From contig CBFHQJ010000039.1 in assembly GCA_965657795.1 (NCBI GenBank), positions 1-45,138 on the forward strand: a stretch of 45,138 nucleotides of DNA. The letters are read 5' to 3'. The first letter of the stretch is position 1, and every line of letters starts with the position of its first letter. This document shows, piece by piece, positions 15,324 through 24,333 of the stretch. Made by a program: the position numbers and the translations under genes. The notes under the pieces are model-generated. The model did no database searches. It worked only from the letters and a program-made list of their open reading frames with translations, and was not told where the DNA came from. Origin of the DNA: SW10 sp965657795 (GTDB taxonomy: Bacteria > Verrucomicrobiota > Verrucomicrobiia > Verrucomicrobiales > Akkermansiaceae).

Positions 15324-16627
15324 GCTGACCAAATTTGCGGCCGCCCGTTGGGACCAAGTTCATACTGCAAATCACGCTCATCCGGATCAGTCATGTCGGA
15401 AATCGGAAATGATAATTCCAGGTCATTCAGCGATTTGGGGTAGCTGCCTGACACCAACCTCTCCCTTTCGCATTCAAGCGCCAACAAGGCGATCCTCTTG
15501 ATCGCACAGGATTCGGCATACCTCTCGGACGAAAAAATACCGGCCTGTGCTGCCATACGAGCAACTGCCATCGGCGAAAATTGATTCTTGGGAAGCTCAG
15601 CGAGGAGCTCTTCCGTTTCCCTTAACTTCCCGGACTCCACAATCTCGATCAGATCAAGGTAGGTATTCGTCAGCAATACTTTTCGTCGATCCTGCCATCC
15701 CTGCGGACCTCCAAAACCCAACCAAGCAGCAATACCACCGGCCACCCCGCCTCCCATCTCCTCCAACTGAACTTCCGCCTCATCAAGAGAGTCCAGGGAC
15801 TCGAGCCCCCATGCTAACTCGTGCTTGAGGGATTTCAGATAGGGTTGTTTCAAATCATGATCCGTCAGTATCACTTTTAACCTCTCAATTTGTTCAAGAC
15901 ACCAAACCTCCCTCTGAAGCCCTTCCCAAATGATGGTCGTCATGATTTTCACTCCCACTTGGGCGACCAGTGCATCGACCAAACTTGGCGCATTGGAAAT
16001 TTTGATCACTCGATCGAGAGTTTGGATTCGTTCCACGGCTAAGGTTGAGTTTCCCGAGCGTATCGCCATCAACGCTGAAGATTGATAGCCTTCGATTAAT
16101 CCTTGGACTCCGACGACGTGCAAATCTGACTCCCAAATGGCAAGATCCGTCGCGCCACGGGCGAACACCTGATACACCGGCTTCTCCAGAATCACCTCAG
16201 CCAAGGCGCTCAGCCGATCTTCGAAGGCGGAAGCTTCTTCAGCCATTCTTTGCCGCGCCTCGTCCTCCGTCATCACTGTCTCAAAATAGTCCCTATAGTT
16301 CCCTAATTTGCCACGACCCGGGCTCGAGAAACTTCCAAATCGCTTCTCCGCAAAAAGCATGCGCCACCCCTTCTGTGCGTCTTCTCGCTCATGATCAAAC
16401 TCAGCAATAAAAATCAGATTCTTCAGCAAATCATCCTCTTCCGGAATTTCCGGCCCGGCATAGTCTGCCCGCACAATCGAAACTCCCGCCTCGTCAATTC
16501 TCGCCTTCGCCTCTTCCCACGCCTTGGCTCCTCGCCAATTTTCAAAGATCCAGTACACGCCAATCAGGACAATCAGCGCAATGACGCTTCGGAAGAGAAA
16601 TCGACGAAGTCTGCGAAAGCGTTTCAT
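15233..16627 (-). CDS. Single-pass membrane protein of unknown function
   Basis: With start ATG 16627 the product is 464 residues. It opens with MKRFRRLRRFLFRSVIALIV, a very basic N-terminus and one membrane helix to about residue 27. The remainder is a large non-cytoplasmic domain, mostly helical, acidic and without cysteine motifs. Near the C-terminus it reads LALECERERLVSGSYPKSLN, then GPNGRPQIWSA. That pattern (long helix, small domain with a G-x-YP-x-SL motif) is seen in many Verrucomicrobia and Planctomycetes proteins related to type II pseudopilin-like sequences, but this is only a resemblance. The open frame extends further upstream to 16807, but this overlaps the divergent response regulator. 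Its last 91 bp overlap the TerB-like gene. Confidence 0.75.
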   Translation of the reverse strand: MKRFRRLRRFLFRSVIALIVLIGVYWIFENWRGAKAWEEAKARIDEAGVSIVRADYAGPEIPEEDDLLKNLIFIAEFDHEREDAQKGWRMLFAEKRFGSFSSPGRGKLGNYRDYFETVMTEDEARQRMAEEASAFEDRLSALAEVILEKPVYQVFARGATDLAIWESDLHVVGVQGLIEGYQSSALMAIRSGNSTLAVERIQTLDRVIKISNAPSLVDALVAQVGVKIMTTIIWEGLQREVWCLEQIERLKVILTDHDLKQPYLKSLKHELAWGLESLDSLDEAEVQLEEMGGGVAGGIAAWLGFGGPQGWQDRRKVLLTNTYLDLIEIVESGKLRETEELLAELPKNQFSPMAVARMAAQAGIFSSERYAESCAIKRIALLALECERERLVSGSYPKSLNDLELSFPISDMTDPDERDLQYELGPNGRPQIWSAHEAEVITEEDGWDGRDGPQLRWQFWSENE

Positions 16628-16723
16628 GGCAAATGAGAATTCCATCGGGCGAGGAACTTTCCACGACAAATTTCGTTTCACTTTGTAACGGACAGATTGA
16701 ATCCTTCCCGACAGGGTCTGATC

Positions 16724-17104
16724 ATGAACCCTATTCTTGTCATCAACGACGACAGCTCCCTCCTCTCCGAAATGATCACCATTCTCCGGGAAGGTGACTT
16801 CCATCATATTGAGGCATCGAGTGCGAAACAGGCTCTCACTCCTGCCAGCGGATATGATTTCAGCCTCGCCGTTCTCGATATCAAACTTCCCGACATGGAC
16901 GGCAACGAACTCTATGAAAAATTGCTAAAGTCGGAGGAGCACTATCACCTTCCCATCGTGGCCTTGGTTGACTCCCTCGATGGTGACGAGGTGCAAGTGG
17001 TCAATCGCCTCCTCCCGAAGGGCACCGTGACCCTACTCTCAAAACCCATTGATCGTGAACGACTTGAAGATCTCTTCACCCGCTACGGTAAGAAGAAGAA
17101 CTAA
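16724..17104 (+). CDS. Single-domain response-regulator receiver protein with an altered switch residue
   Basis: The 126 residues form one CheY-like receiver domain and nothing else. ILVINDDSSLLSEM supplies the acidic pair (Asp9, Asp10). Asp52 in LAVLDIKLPDMDG is the phosphoacceptor. Lys107 in LLSKPID is the conserved Lys. The position normally held by Thr or Ser after beta-4 is Val82 (PIVALVDS), which may weaken the usual Thr-Tyr switch. No histidine kinase or output domain is nearby. ATG 16724 was preferred to the upstream TTG at 16697 because the family begins at ILVI. The gene is divergent from the membrane protein at 15233-16627. Confidence 0.85.
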   Translation: MNPILVINDDSSLLSEMITILREGDFHHIEASSAKQALTPASGYDFSLAVLDIKLPDMDGNELYEKLLKSEEHYHLPIVALVDSLDGDEVQVVNRLLPKGTVTLLSKPIDRERLEDLFTRYGKKKN

Positions 17105-17177
17105 CTGGGACACCTAAATTTCAGGTCTATCATTTTCGAGGTATTGAAATCTCCTCAGCTACATTCAGTCTATCTCC

Positions 17178-18218
17178 GTGAAGACCTTTTTAAAAACCGC
17201 CCTCCTCATTGCCACCCTTGGCTCCTCCTCTCACCTTCAGGCAATCGAAGACGCTCCGGCCCAGAAAAAACGGGATCCCAAAAAGCTGGAAAAAGCAGCG
17301 AAAGCTGGTGACGCGGATGCGATGAACGATCTTGCCGTTCTTCTCCTCAAAGGCGAAGAAGACAAGGATCGAGCAATCGATATGCTCAAAAAGGCCTCGA
17401 CCAAGGGAAGCGTCATGGCGCAGGCAAATCTCGGCCGCCGCTTTGAGCTGGGTCTCGATGTTGATCAAGATTCCGAAAGCGCCCTGAAGTATTACCGAAT
17501 GGCCGTCAAACAAGATGACGTCTATTCACTCAGCTATCTGGCAACCATGATCTGGCGGGGAGATGGTGTCCCCCGCGATCGCCAGGAAGGTTGCCGCATG
17601 CTCATCGAGGCCGCGAAGAAAGGTTCTGCAAGATCACAATTCTATCTCGGGACCTATTACGGGGCGGGAGCCGGAGTGGAACAAGACGACAAGAAGGCTG
17701 TGGAATACTATAAAATGGGTGCCCTCAATGGTGATTCCAGAGCCATGAGCAGCCTGGGCCGGCGTTATATTTCCGGCAAAGGAGTTGAAAAAAATCCCAA
17801 GAAGGCCGTTGAGTGGCTCCTCAAGGGAGCCAAGGAAGGCGACCCTCTTGCTCAAGACAGCCTCGCCTATTCCTACTTTTACGGATACGGAACCCGGAAG
17901 GATCAAAAAGCCGGAGTGGAAATTTGGAAAACGATCGTCCAGGATCACAAAAGATCCTTTCCCTGCCTGCCTCTCGCCGAAGCCGCACTTAAAGGACAGG
18001 GCATGGATCAAAGCAAGCAGGAAGCCGCTCGCTGGCTGAGCCTCGCCTTGAAAATGAAAAACAAAAAGGCTCAGGGGCCTTATGATAGATTGAAGGATTC
18101 GCTGTCGGAGCATGAATTGCTTGCCGCCAAAAAGTGGGCTGATGAATTTAAGTTCAACACACCGACACCATACGATCCCTTTACCGGTGATCGCTTCTCC
18201 GACGCAAAAGCGAAGTAA
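17178..18218 (+). CDS. Secreted Sel1-like repeat protein
   Basis: This 346-residue protein starts with GTG and has a signal peptide (MKTFLKTALLIATLGSSSHL, cut near LQAIE). It contains about six Sel1-like TPR variants of roughly 36 residues, such as AQANLGRRFELGLDVDQDSE, then SRSQ-like YLGTYYGAGAGVEQDDKKAV, SSLGRRYISGKGVEKNPKKA and DSLAYSYFYGYGTRKDQKAG. Sel1 repeats are scaffolds for protein interaction. The stop TAA (18216-18218) directly abuts the stop of the convergent gene at 18219, leaving no intergenic space. Confidence 0.88.
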   Translation: MKTFLKTALLIATLGSSSHLQAIEDAPAQKKRDPKKLEKAAKAGDADAMNDLAVLLLKGEEDKDRAIDMLKKASTKGSVMAQANLGRRFELGLDVDQDSESALKYYRMAVKQDDVYSLSYLATMIWRGDGVPRDRQEGCRMLIEAAKKGSARSQFYLGTYYGAGAGVEQDDKKAVEYYKMGALNGDSRAMSSLGRRYISGKGVEKNPKKAVEWLLKGAKEGDPLAQDSLAYSYFYGYGTRKDQKAGVEIWKTIVQDHKRSFPCLPLAEAALKGQGMDQSKQEAARWLSLALKMKNKKAQGPYDRLKDSLSEHELLAAKKWADEFKFNTPTPYDPFTGDRFSDAKAK

Positions 18219-19506
18219 TCACGGGCCTTCAATCGTTCGACCAGTGGCATCGATTCGCCGACTTGTGAGATAAACCTTTTCGCCAGACGGGTCAGCATCA
18301 CCCCACACGCTCACAGGCAAATTATCGCGTCGATTTTGCAAAGTTTTGGTGAGACCGGGAACCATCATACCTACTCCCCTCAAATCCAAGTCCTCCAGGT
18401 TACCACTTTCCTGATAAGCCGCGATTTCCTCACTGGAAGGCGAATCAGTCCTCTCGTAAAAAACCGAAGTCCGTTCTCCAAATCCATAAAATTCGCCCCC
18501 TAAACTCACTTTTACTCCAGCGAAGGCATTCACGATTTCGCCGCCCTGCATTCCTGAGTATTCCCGACCAATCTCGATCGTCGCATTCTGTCCTGGTCGG
18601 GAAATGATCTTGGGCAGCAACTGAATCTCACCAGCCACCTGATGAGATAGTTCATAAAGAATCTGCACCGGAGTATCTTCCATACTCATTCGGACCAACA
18701 AATCGACGAGCGCGATTGTCCCCTCACTGGCATTAAGTTTCATGCGACTGGTCGACGATTCCATTTCAACAGTCTCCCCATCCTCCAAAACCGCCATCTC
18801 TCGCAAAATTTTAGAGAGATTGGAAACTTTGCTCACTCGAAATGATGCATTGATCAGAGAAAGATCTGAAAGAGGCGCAGGAATACCCTCTATATTTTTG
18901 CCCCCAGATGGATCAGCACTTTTTGAGTCAATTTTCTCGCCAGCCAATCCTGCGAGATAGGTGGAAAATGTTGGAGGTACCACCCACTCTTGTATCCGCG
19001 ACGGACCGGACTCGACGGAGGAAAAAACCAAAGCCCCATCTCGAACTTCACAGACCATCCGGGCACTTAACGCCAGCATTCGGCAACTGCTCAAAAAACG
19101 GCCTTCTAATTCCAATTTTCGGATCATCTCCGGCGAACCATTCACCTCCCACCTAAGAGGCAAAACAGTTTCTCCAGTCTCCTCGCAAATCAAGCGATAG
19201 CTGGCCAGCAGCTGCTCAAGCCCTTCTTCCAACGAGGCATCTTCAAGCACAATCGCTGGATGATAAAAATTGGCGAGATCATCGATTTCGTGAGTCTTGT
19301 TGACAATTACCTCCAAGATCTTGCGGGTGGAGCGGGAACGTCCCTCCTCGGAAGAATCCGGACCCTTCTCCCGGGACTCACTCAGGACTGAATCCTGACC
19401 GTTGGTCTCCTTGGCCAATAAGCCACAAATCTTTTTGACTCAACAAAAGCAGGATCAAAACAGATCCCGTGATCAAACTAGTCCTTCGTTGAAGAATACG
19501 AGACAT
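18219..19506 (-). CDS. Secretin-N/STN-like exported protein with a frame break after the signal peptide
   Basis: The main frame (19418 to 18219, 399 residues from a TTG) has no signal peptide. Directly upstream, another frame starting at ATG 19506 encodes MSRILQRRTSLITGSVLILL, a textbook signal sequence. Removing one A in the A5 run (complement of 19432-19436) joins them into one reading frame, giving ...LLLLSQKICGLLAKETN and then the main frame. I therefore list the joined gene. The body includes ILEVIVNKTHEIDDLANFYH, DASLEEGLEQLLASYRL and a second similar unit later (GTIALVDLLVRMSMEDTPVQ), reminiscent of STN or secretin N-domain repeats, but no secretin barrel. Function is unknown. It lies 61 bp downstream of map on the same strand. 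Confidence 0.6.
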
Positions 19507-19567
19507 TGCGCCCAGTATTGCCAGCTTTCTTCCTGACTCCAGCCCAATCGGCCGAACCCTCCGGCAT

Positions 19568-20374
19568 CTATTTCAAGGGAGGAATACCGAGTTGCTCGGG
19601 GAGGGCCGTTCTAGGCCGCCACGTAAGAATTTCGGGATCTCCATTGGTCACAAGCACGGTATGCTCAAAGTGGCTCGAGGGCCTGCGATCTGATGTCGAA
19701 ACCGTCCAACCATCATCCAGCCAATCAACCGTGCCCACCCCGGCATTAATCATCGGTTCAATCGCAAGAATCATTCCCGCTTTCAGAACGGGAGATTTAC
19801 CGCCCGGGTGATAGTTTGGCACTTGGGGCTCTTCGTGTAGCTGACGACCCACACCGTGCCCGACCAAATCTCTCACGACCGTGAAACCAAATTTGGTCAC
19901 ATAGTCCTCAACCGAAGCACAAAGATCATAAAGGGGAGCACCTGCCCGGGCGTGGGAAATCGCTACGAAAAGCGACTCTTCGGTGACCGCAAGAAGGCGC
20001 TTCTGTTCTCCATTGATCTTACCAACCGGGACCGTAAGCGCATTATCTCCAATCCACCCCTGCCGCTTCACTCCCACATCGAGCTTCACCAAATCACCAT
20101 CCTCAATCACGCGATCTCCACCGATACCATGGACCACTTCCTCGTTCATCGAAATACAGGTGTAACCCGGAAAATCACGATACTTATGGAAAGCACTCTT
20201 CACCTTGTGCTCGTCCATCAGCGACAACGCATATTCATCCACCTCGCGAGTTGTTTTCCCTGCCTCGATGAAGGCGGCTGTGCGCTGCAAAACATCGCTG
20301 GCCACCTTCCCGGCCTCCCGCATCATTTCGATCTCCTGCTTGGTCTTAATGGGAATCTTGGATCGCTTGGCCAT
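19568..20374 (-). CDS. map: Methionine aminopeptidase, type I
   Basis: This 268-residue enzyme removes the initiator methionine from nascent proteins. The metal ligands of the pita-bread fold are present: Asp99 (VKLDVG), Asp110 (WIGDNA), His173 (VGHGVG), Glu206 (AIEPMI) and Glu237 (HFEHTV). The substrate-binding His82 lies in EVVHGIG. Length and lack of an SH3-type N-terminal extension fit the short type I form. It is the last gene of the secY-adk-map tail of the ribosomal block, separated from adk by a 24-nt inverted repeat. The usual alpha operon (infA, rpsM, rpsK, rpsD, rpoA) does not follow. Confidence 0.96.
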   Translation of the reverse strand: MAKRSKIPIKTKQEIEMMREAGKVASDVLQRTAAFIEAGKTTREVDEYALSLMDEHKVKSAFHKYRDFPGYTCISMNEEVVHGIGGDRVIEDGDLVKLDVGVKRQGWIGDNALTVPVGKINGEQKRLLAVTEESLFVAISHARAGAPLYDLCASVEDYVTKFGFTVVRDLVGHGVGRQLHEEPQVPNYHPGGKSPVLKAGMILAIEPMINAGVGTVDWLDDGWTVSTSDRRPSSHFEHTVLVTNGDPEILTWRPRTALPEQLGIPPLK

Positions 20375-20440
20375 AGGCAGAGGAGGTAACGAGAAGGTGG
20401 CCTAGGGTCAAGACGTAGAATATCTTCGCAACGAGAGACC

Positions 20441-20510
20441 AAGGAGGGGCTGTCTCCAGACTGCCCACTGGATCAGTTGCCGGTTAGCGCTCTGGAGAGC
20501 GCCACTCCTT
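20441..20510. repeat. Imperfect 24-nt inverted repeat abutting the adk stop codon
   Basis: The left arm (20441-20464) and right arm (20487-20510) are reverse complements at about 19 of 24 positions and enclose a 22-base spacer. The right arm itself contains a self-complementary GCGCTCTGGAGAGCGC core. The right arm ends exactly where the adk stop begins (20511). It resembles a REP/BIME-like mobile palindrome or a structured terminator lacking a U tract. Confidence 0.6.
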
Positions 20511-21119
20511 CTAACCCTTCACCCTTTCATAAACTTCATCCGGAGAACCCATGCCATTCACGATTCGAGCCCGCTGCTTATTACAGTAGTAAGTCACGGC
20601 AGGAATGACCAAGCGTCGATACTCGGCTAAACGATTCTCAAAGTTCGCCGCTGCATCATCAGCCCGGGGTTCAAGCGCCCCCTGGCATTCCGGACATTTA
20701 TCGCCATCACCTTCACGAGCAACCCGATGACACTCCACACATTCCAGGCGGCACGCCACCCTTCTTCGAAGCTCATCATCCGGGACATGTAAAATAATGG
20801 CGGATGGCTTCTCGGCCAAAGCCTTATCAAGCGCCTCGGCTTGCGGAACAGTCCGCGGAAACCCATCGAGCAACCAACCATTCTCCTGTTCCCCGACCCA
20901 ATCCAAAACCATGGGAACCATAATCTCGTCCGGCACGTATTCACCACGATCCAGGAATGGTCGTGCCTTCCTGCCGAGATCCGTGTCATCACGAAGGGCT
21001 CGCCGTAAGAGCGCGCCCGTCGAAAGGTAGGCCAAGCCGTTTTCCTTGGCCAATCGGCGACCTTGTGTCCCCTTCCCCGACGCCGGAGGGCCGAGGAAGA
21101 CGAGGTGCCGTGATCTCAT
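20511..21119 (-). CDS. adk: Adenylate kinase with a four-cysteine LID
   Basis: The 202-residue enzyme converts ATP and AMP to two ADP. The P-loop GPPASGKGT (residues 10-18) and the DGFPRT segment (AMP-binding and catalytic region) are clear. The LID domain carries two Cys pairs, ECVEC and KCPEC, forming a structural zinc site as in Gram-positive-type adenylate kinases. The start ATG overlaps the secY stop by one base (TAATG), so the two are translationally coupled. An imperfect inverted repeat follows the stop. Confidence 0.96.
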   Translation of the reverse strand: MRSRHLVFLGPPASGKGTQGRRLAKENGLAYLSTGALLRRALRDDTDLGRKARPFLDRGEYVPDEIMVPMVLDWVGEQENGWLLDGFPRTVPQAEALDKALAEKPSAIILHVPDDELRRRVACRLECVECHRVAREGDGDKCPECQGALEPRADDAAANFENRLAEYRRLVIPAVTYYCNKQRARIVNGMGSPDEVYERVKG

Positions 21120-22636
21120 TACTGATTAATGAAGAGAGCAACCACAGCAACAATGATGATCATTGCAAGGACCACCCAGAGATAGAGAACCGAAGCGCTC
21201 GTTGCCTGCTGGCCGGAAACCTGACGCTGCTGGCGGCCTTTGATCTTCCCTTTGCGGAGGAAACCATCGTATTGGCGCTGAAGCAGATGGGTCTCAATCT
21301 GGCGCATCATATCGAGCAACACGCCAACCAAAATCAGAAGACTGGTGCCACCGAAGAAGGACGTCACAAGGCTATTTGCACCCAGATCAAGTGCAAGTCC
21401 GATGAAGAACGGCATCATGAAGATCAGCGTGAGAAAAAGAGCTCCCGCAAAAGTAAGACGGGTCATAGTGTAGTCGAGGAAGTCCGAAGTGGGCTTACCT
21501 GGTCGCACGCCGGGAATGTATCCACCACCCCGTTTGAGATTCTCGGCAACCTCCGATGGCTGGAACATGGTCGCAACCCAGAAAAAACTGAAGAAGAAGA
21601 TCATGAACCCGGAAAGGAGGTAGAACCAGATATCATCAGGAGAGAGCAGTTCGCTCATGGTCTGAACCCAGGAAGCATCGGTCATTTGCCCCAGAAGCTG
21701 GGTTGGCAGCTGAAGAATTGCGGTTGCGAAAATGACGGGCATGACACCAGCGTAGTTCACCTTGAGCGGAAGATACTGGGTTCCTCCGGACATCTCACGC
21801 CGGCCCGCAACACGGCGGGCATATTGAACCGCTATCCTTCGTTGACCTTGGGTAATCGTAATCACCGCTGCGATCACGAAGAGGAAGAGAACGACCATCA
21901 GCACGATGAGAAGAGGGCTGAAGGGATTGTCACCACGCTCGATCACAAAGGTGTTCCAGATCGTCACAATGACACCCGGAAGAGAGGAGATGATGTTTAC
22001 CGAAATAATCAGGGAAACACCGTTACCAATTCCACGTTCGGTGATCTGGTCGCCGATCCACATGAGAAAGAGTGTTCCCGCAATGATGATGAGGACGGTC
22101 TGCGCCACGAAAGAACCGCCCGCATTGGCGGCGAAGGCGGGCACAAGGTCCGCACCGGTTGCATCTAGCGCTTTACCAATACCACGGAGAAGCGGGTTGC
22201 TCTCCGGGTTTTCAAGCGACTTGGCGAGGAAAAAGCCCTGAACCGCGGCAATCGCAATCGTCACGAAACGAGTCCACTGGTTGATTTTTTGCTGACCACC
22301 ATCCTCCTTCTTGAGGCGAGCCAACTTGGGAACAACTGCACTCAAAAGCTGCATCATAATCGATGCCGAAATGTAGGGCATGATTCCCAGGGCAAAGAGC
22401 CCCATGCTGGTGAGACCACCTCCGGAGAAGACATTCAAAATAGCTCCGACGCCGCCACCAGCACCTTCTTCGTTATCCTTTTTAAGGATCTCGAGGTACT
22501 CGCGGATGACATCCATATTCACGCCCGGAAGCGGGAGGTGAACACCGAGGCGCACGATCACGATCATGGCCATGGTGAAGAGGATGCGGTCCCTAAGTTC
22601 GGGAATTTTCCAGGTATTGGTAAATGCAGAAATCAT
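21119..22636 (-). CDS. secY: Protein translocase subunit SecY
   Basis: This 505-residue membrane protein is the SecYEG channel subunit. Ten membrane segments are visible. Diagnostic stretches are ILFTMAMIVIVRLGVHLPLP, the GLFALGIMPYISASIMMQLL helix, YAGVMPVIFATAILQLP, the FFFSFFWVATMFQPSEVAEN helix, and the cytoplasmic GGYIPGVRPGKPTSDFLDY loop essential for SecA interaction. An extended loop near residues 145-170 (LENPESNPLLRGIGKALDAT) precedes helix 4. An unrelated lipoprotein gene replaces the usual direct rplO-secY junction upstream. Confidence 0.97.
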   Translation of the reverse strand: MISAFTNTWKIPELRDRILFTMAMIVIVRLGVHLPLPGVNMDVIREYLEILKKDNEEGAGGGVGAILNVFSGGGLTSMGLFALGIMPYISASIMMQLLSAVVPKLARLKKEDGGQQKINQWTRFVTIAIAAVQGFFLAKSLENPESNPLLRGIGKALDATGADLVPAFAANAGGSFVAQTVLIIIAGTLFLMWIGDQITERGIGNGVSLIISVNIISSLPGVIVTIWNTFVIERGDNPFSPLLIVLMVVLFLFVIAAVITITQGQRRIAVQYARRVAGRREMSGGTQYLPLKVNYAGVMPVIFATAILQLPTQLLGQMTDASWVQTMSELLSPDDIWFYLLSGFMIFFFSFFWVATMFQPSEVAENLKRGGGYIPGVRPGKPTSDFLDYTMTRLTFAGALFLTLIFMMPFFIGLALDLGANSLVTSFFGGTSLLILVGVLLDMMRQIETHLLQRQYDGFLRKGKIKGRQQRQVSGQQATSASVLYLWVVLAMIIIVAVVALFINQ

Positions 22637-22658
22637 AGTGATTTAAATGTCGGGACAG

Positions 22659-23117
22659 TTATTCGGATTTCCCCTCTCCAATCAAGGGAGCGGGGTTATG
22701 ATGCGTCGTCAGAGCCTTTGCAAGCTCATGGGTGTTCCTTCCGGAACGAAAAAGGGTTTCCTGTGCTTTCTGGAAAGCTGCCGTCGCTTCCAAAAAATCA
22801 GATTGACCGGCTATGGCAGTCCGGTCGGATTCTTCAAGTTCCTCAAGAGAGGTATTCAGTTGGATTTTAAGCTCCTTGAGCTCCTCACCCAGCTCGGTGA
22901 GCTTCACGGCAGCCGCCTCCTGGTCGCCACCTTTGGCTACCTCTTCGATCACCGCGGTCATTTCGGTGAAGACCCGGGTTTGCTCCTCCATCAGGAAAGC
23001 AGGAGAATCCTGATCCTCACCACAGGATGAGAGAGTCAGGAATCCCAATAATGCAAAAAACGCTGCAGCCCGGCGAACCGGGCCCAACGTGGAAATTGCG
23101 TGAAACGGCTTCTTCAC
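22659..23117 (-). CDS. Lipoprotein with coiled-coil body inserted between rplO and secY
   Basis: The 152-residue product, starting at GTG 23117, has a lipoprotein signal peptide ending in LTLSSCGEDQ (lipobox LSSC). The rest is a charged, helical body: TEMTAVIEEVAKGGDQEAAA, VKLTELGEELKELKIQLNTS, EELEESDRTAIAGQSDF, and so forth. I do not recognise a family. It lies 19 bp after the rplO stop and 22 bp before the secY start, so it sits inside the spc-type operon. No ribosome-binding site stands out, and the GTG is chosen because it is the first start after rplO that keeps the signal peptide intact. Confidence 0.7.
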   Translation of the reverse strand: MKKPFHAISTLGPVRRAAAFFALLGFLTLSSCGEDQDSPAFLMEEQTRVFTEMTAVIEEVAKGGDQEAAAVKLTELGEELKELKIQLNTSLEELEESDRTAIAGQSDFLEATAAFQKAQETLFRSGRNTHELAKALTTHHNPAPLIGEGKSE

Positions 23118-23136
23118 CAGAGTGTGGAAGAAGAAA

Positions 23137-23583
23137 CTAGGAAAGCTCCAGGGAGCCACCAGCCTTCTCAATCTTCTCTTTTGCGGAAGCACTTGCTTGA
23201 TCAACCGTGACCTTGAGAGCCTTGGTGATCTCGCCTTGTCCGAGGACCTTGATCTTGTCGCACTGGCCTTTGACCAGCTTGACCTGACGAAGGGTCTCCT
23301 CATTCACTTCAGCGTCAGCCTCGAAATACTGCTCCAACTGGGAAACATTGACGATGGCGATGGTATCGCGAAATTGAAGGTTGGAGAATCCACGCTTGGG
23401 GAGGCGACGGGCAAGAGGCATTTGACCACCCTCGAAGCCAGGACGAACGCCACCGCCGGAGCGGGACTTCTGACCTTTATGGCCTCGACCGGAGGTCTTA
23501 CCAAGACCGGAGCTCTCTCCGCAACCAAGACGCTTTTTGCGGTGCTTGGCTCCTGGATTGGGCTTGAGATTATGAAGATTCAT
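23137..23583 (-). CDS. rplO: Ribosomal protein uL15 (L15)
   Basis: The 148-residue protein has the L15 N-terminus (MNLHNLKPNPGAKHRKKRLG, then GRGHKGQKSRSGGGVRPGFE) and the G-F-x-N-L motif (RGFSNLQFRDT). It binds 23S rRNA and acts late in 50S assembly. It directly follows rpsE, with no rpmD (L30) between them. Confidence 0.97.
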   Translation of the reverse strand: MNLHNLKPNPGAKHRKKRLGCGESSGLGKTSGRGHKGQKSRSGGGVRPGFEGGQMPLARRLPKRGFSNLQFRDTIAIVNVSQLEQYFEADAEVNEETLRQVKLVKGQCDKIKVLGQGEITKALKVTVDQASASAKEKIEKAGGSLELS

Positions 23584-23619
23584 TTTTTGAAATATGTTTC
23601 AGGGTTCGGGAAGACCGGA

Positions 23620-24315
23620 TTAGATGGCCTTCTCCTTTTTCTTTCCGCGGAGAGCATTGATGTCGTCCTTGTTGCGGAGCATGGTAAGAGCCTTGATGGT
23701 TGCCTTGACCACGTTGGCGTGGTTGTTGGAACCAATCGACTTGGCGAGAACGTCGTGAATACCAACGGCTTCACAAACGGCACGGACACCACCACCGGCG
23801 ATCACACCGGTTCCGGGTGAAGCAGGCTTCAAGAGAACCTTACCACCACCAAACTCAGCATAAACTTCGTGAGGAATGGTTGGTCCGTTGAGTTTAACCT
23901 TCTGGAGGCTTTTGCTAGCGACTCCGGAAGCCTTCTTGATGCACTCGGCAACCTCGTTGGCTTTTCCGAATCCGACGCCAACAGCACCTTTTTCGTTACC
24001 AGAGACGACGAGAGCAGAGAAACTGAAGCGACGTCCACCTTTTACCACCTTGGAACACCGGTTAATGAAAACAACTTTCTCGGTGAGTTCGTTTCCTTCG
24101 GAATCGGTTGGAGCAGCTTCACGCTGGCGACCACCGAAGCCGCCGCGGTTTCCACCGCCCTGGCCGGGACCGCCACCACGGTTGTTACCACCACCGCGAT
24201 TGTCACCGCCACGATTGTTTGAGTTGTTATCAGCTGGTTCTGAATCAGCGGTCTTTGCTTCCGCCGGCTTTGCCGCTGCGTCTACAGCTGGCTTGGAGTT
24301 TTCGTTATCTGCCAT
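23620..24315 (-). CDS. rpsE: Ribosomal protein uS5 (S5) with an RGG-rich N-terminal extension
   Basis: The conserved S5 core starts around residue 77 (LTEKVVFINRCSKVVKGGRR) and includes the RRFSFSALVVSGNEKGAVG and VGFGKANEVAEC segments. Before it lies an extension of about 75 residues absent from typical S5: an acidic Ala/Pro part (residues 1-28) and then a Gly/Arg/Asn-rich part with several RGG units (residues 34-62). ATG 24315 is the first methionine of the true extension; the frame extends a few codons further upstream. S5 helps form the mRNA entry site and unwinding activity of the 30S subunit. Confidence 0.93.
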   Translation of the reverse strand: MADNENSKPAVDAAAKPAEAKTADSEPADNNSNNRGGDNRGGGNNRGGGPGQGGGNRGGFGGRQREAAPTDSEGNELTEKVVFINRCSKVVKGGRRFSFSALVVSGNEKGAVGVGFGKANEVAECIKKASGVASKSLQKVKLNGPTIPHEVYAEFGGGKVLLKPASPGTGVIAGGGVRAVCEAVGIHDVLAKSIGSNNHANVVKATIKALTMLRNKDDINALRGKKKEKAI

Positions 24316-24333
24316 TTTAGTTCGGAGCAAGGA

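Noticed and set aside
20957..22168. Long plus-strand open frame of about 400 codons opposite secY
   Set aside because: It is antisense to a clear secY and is rich in His/Glu/Arg without a sensible domain; a shadow of codon bias.
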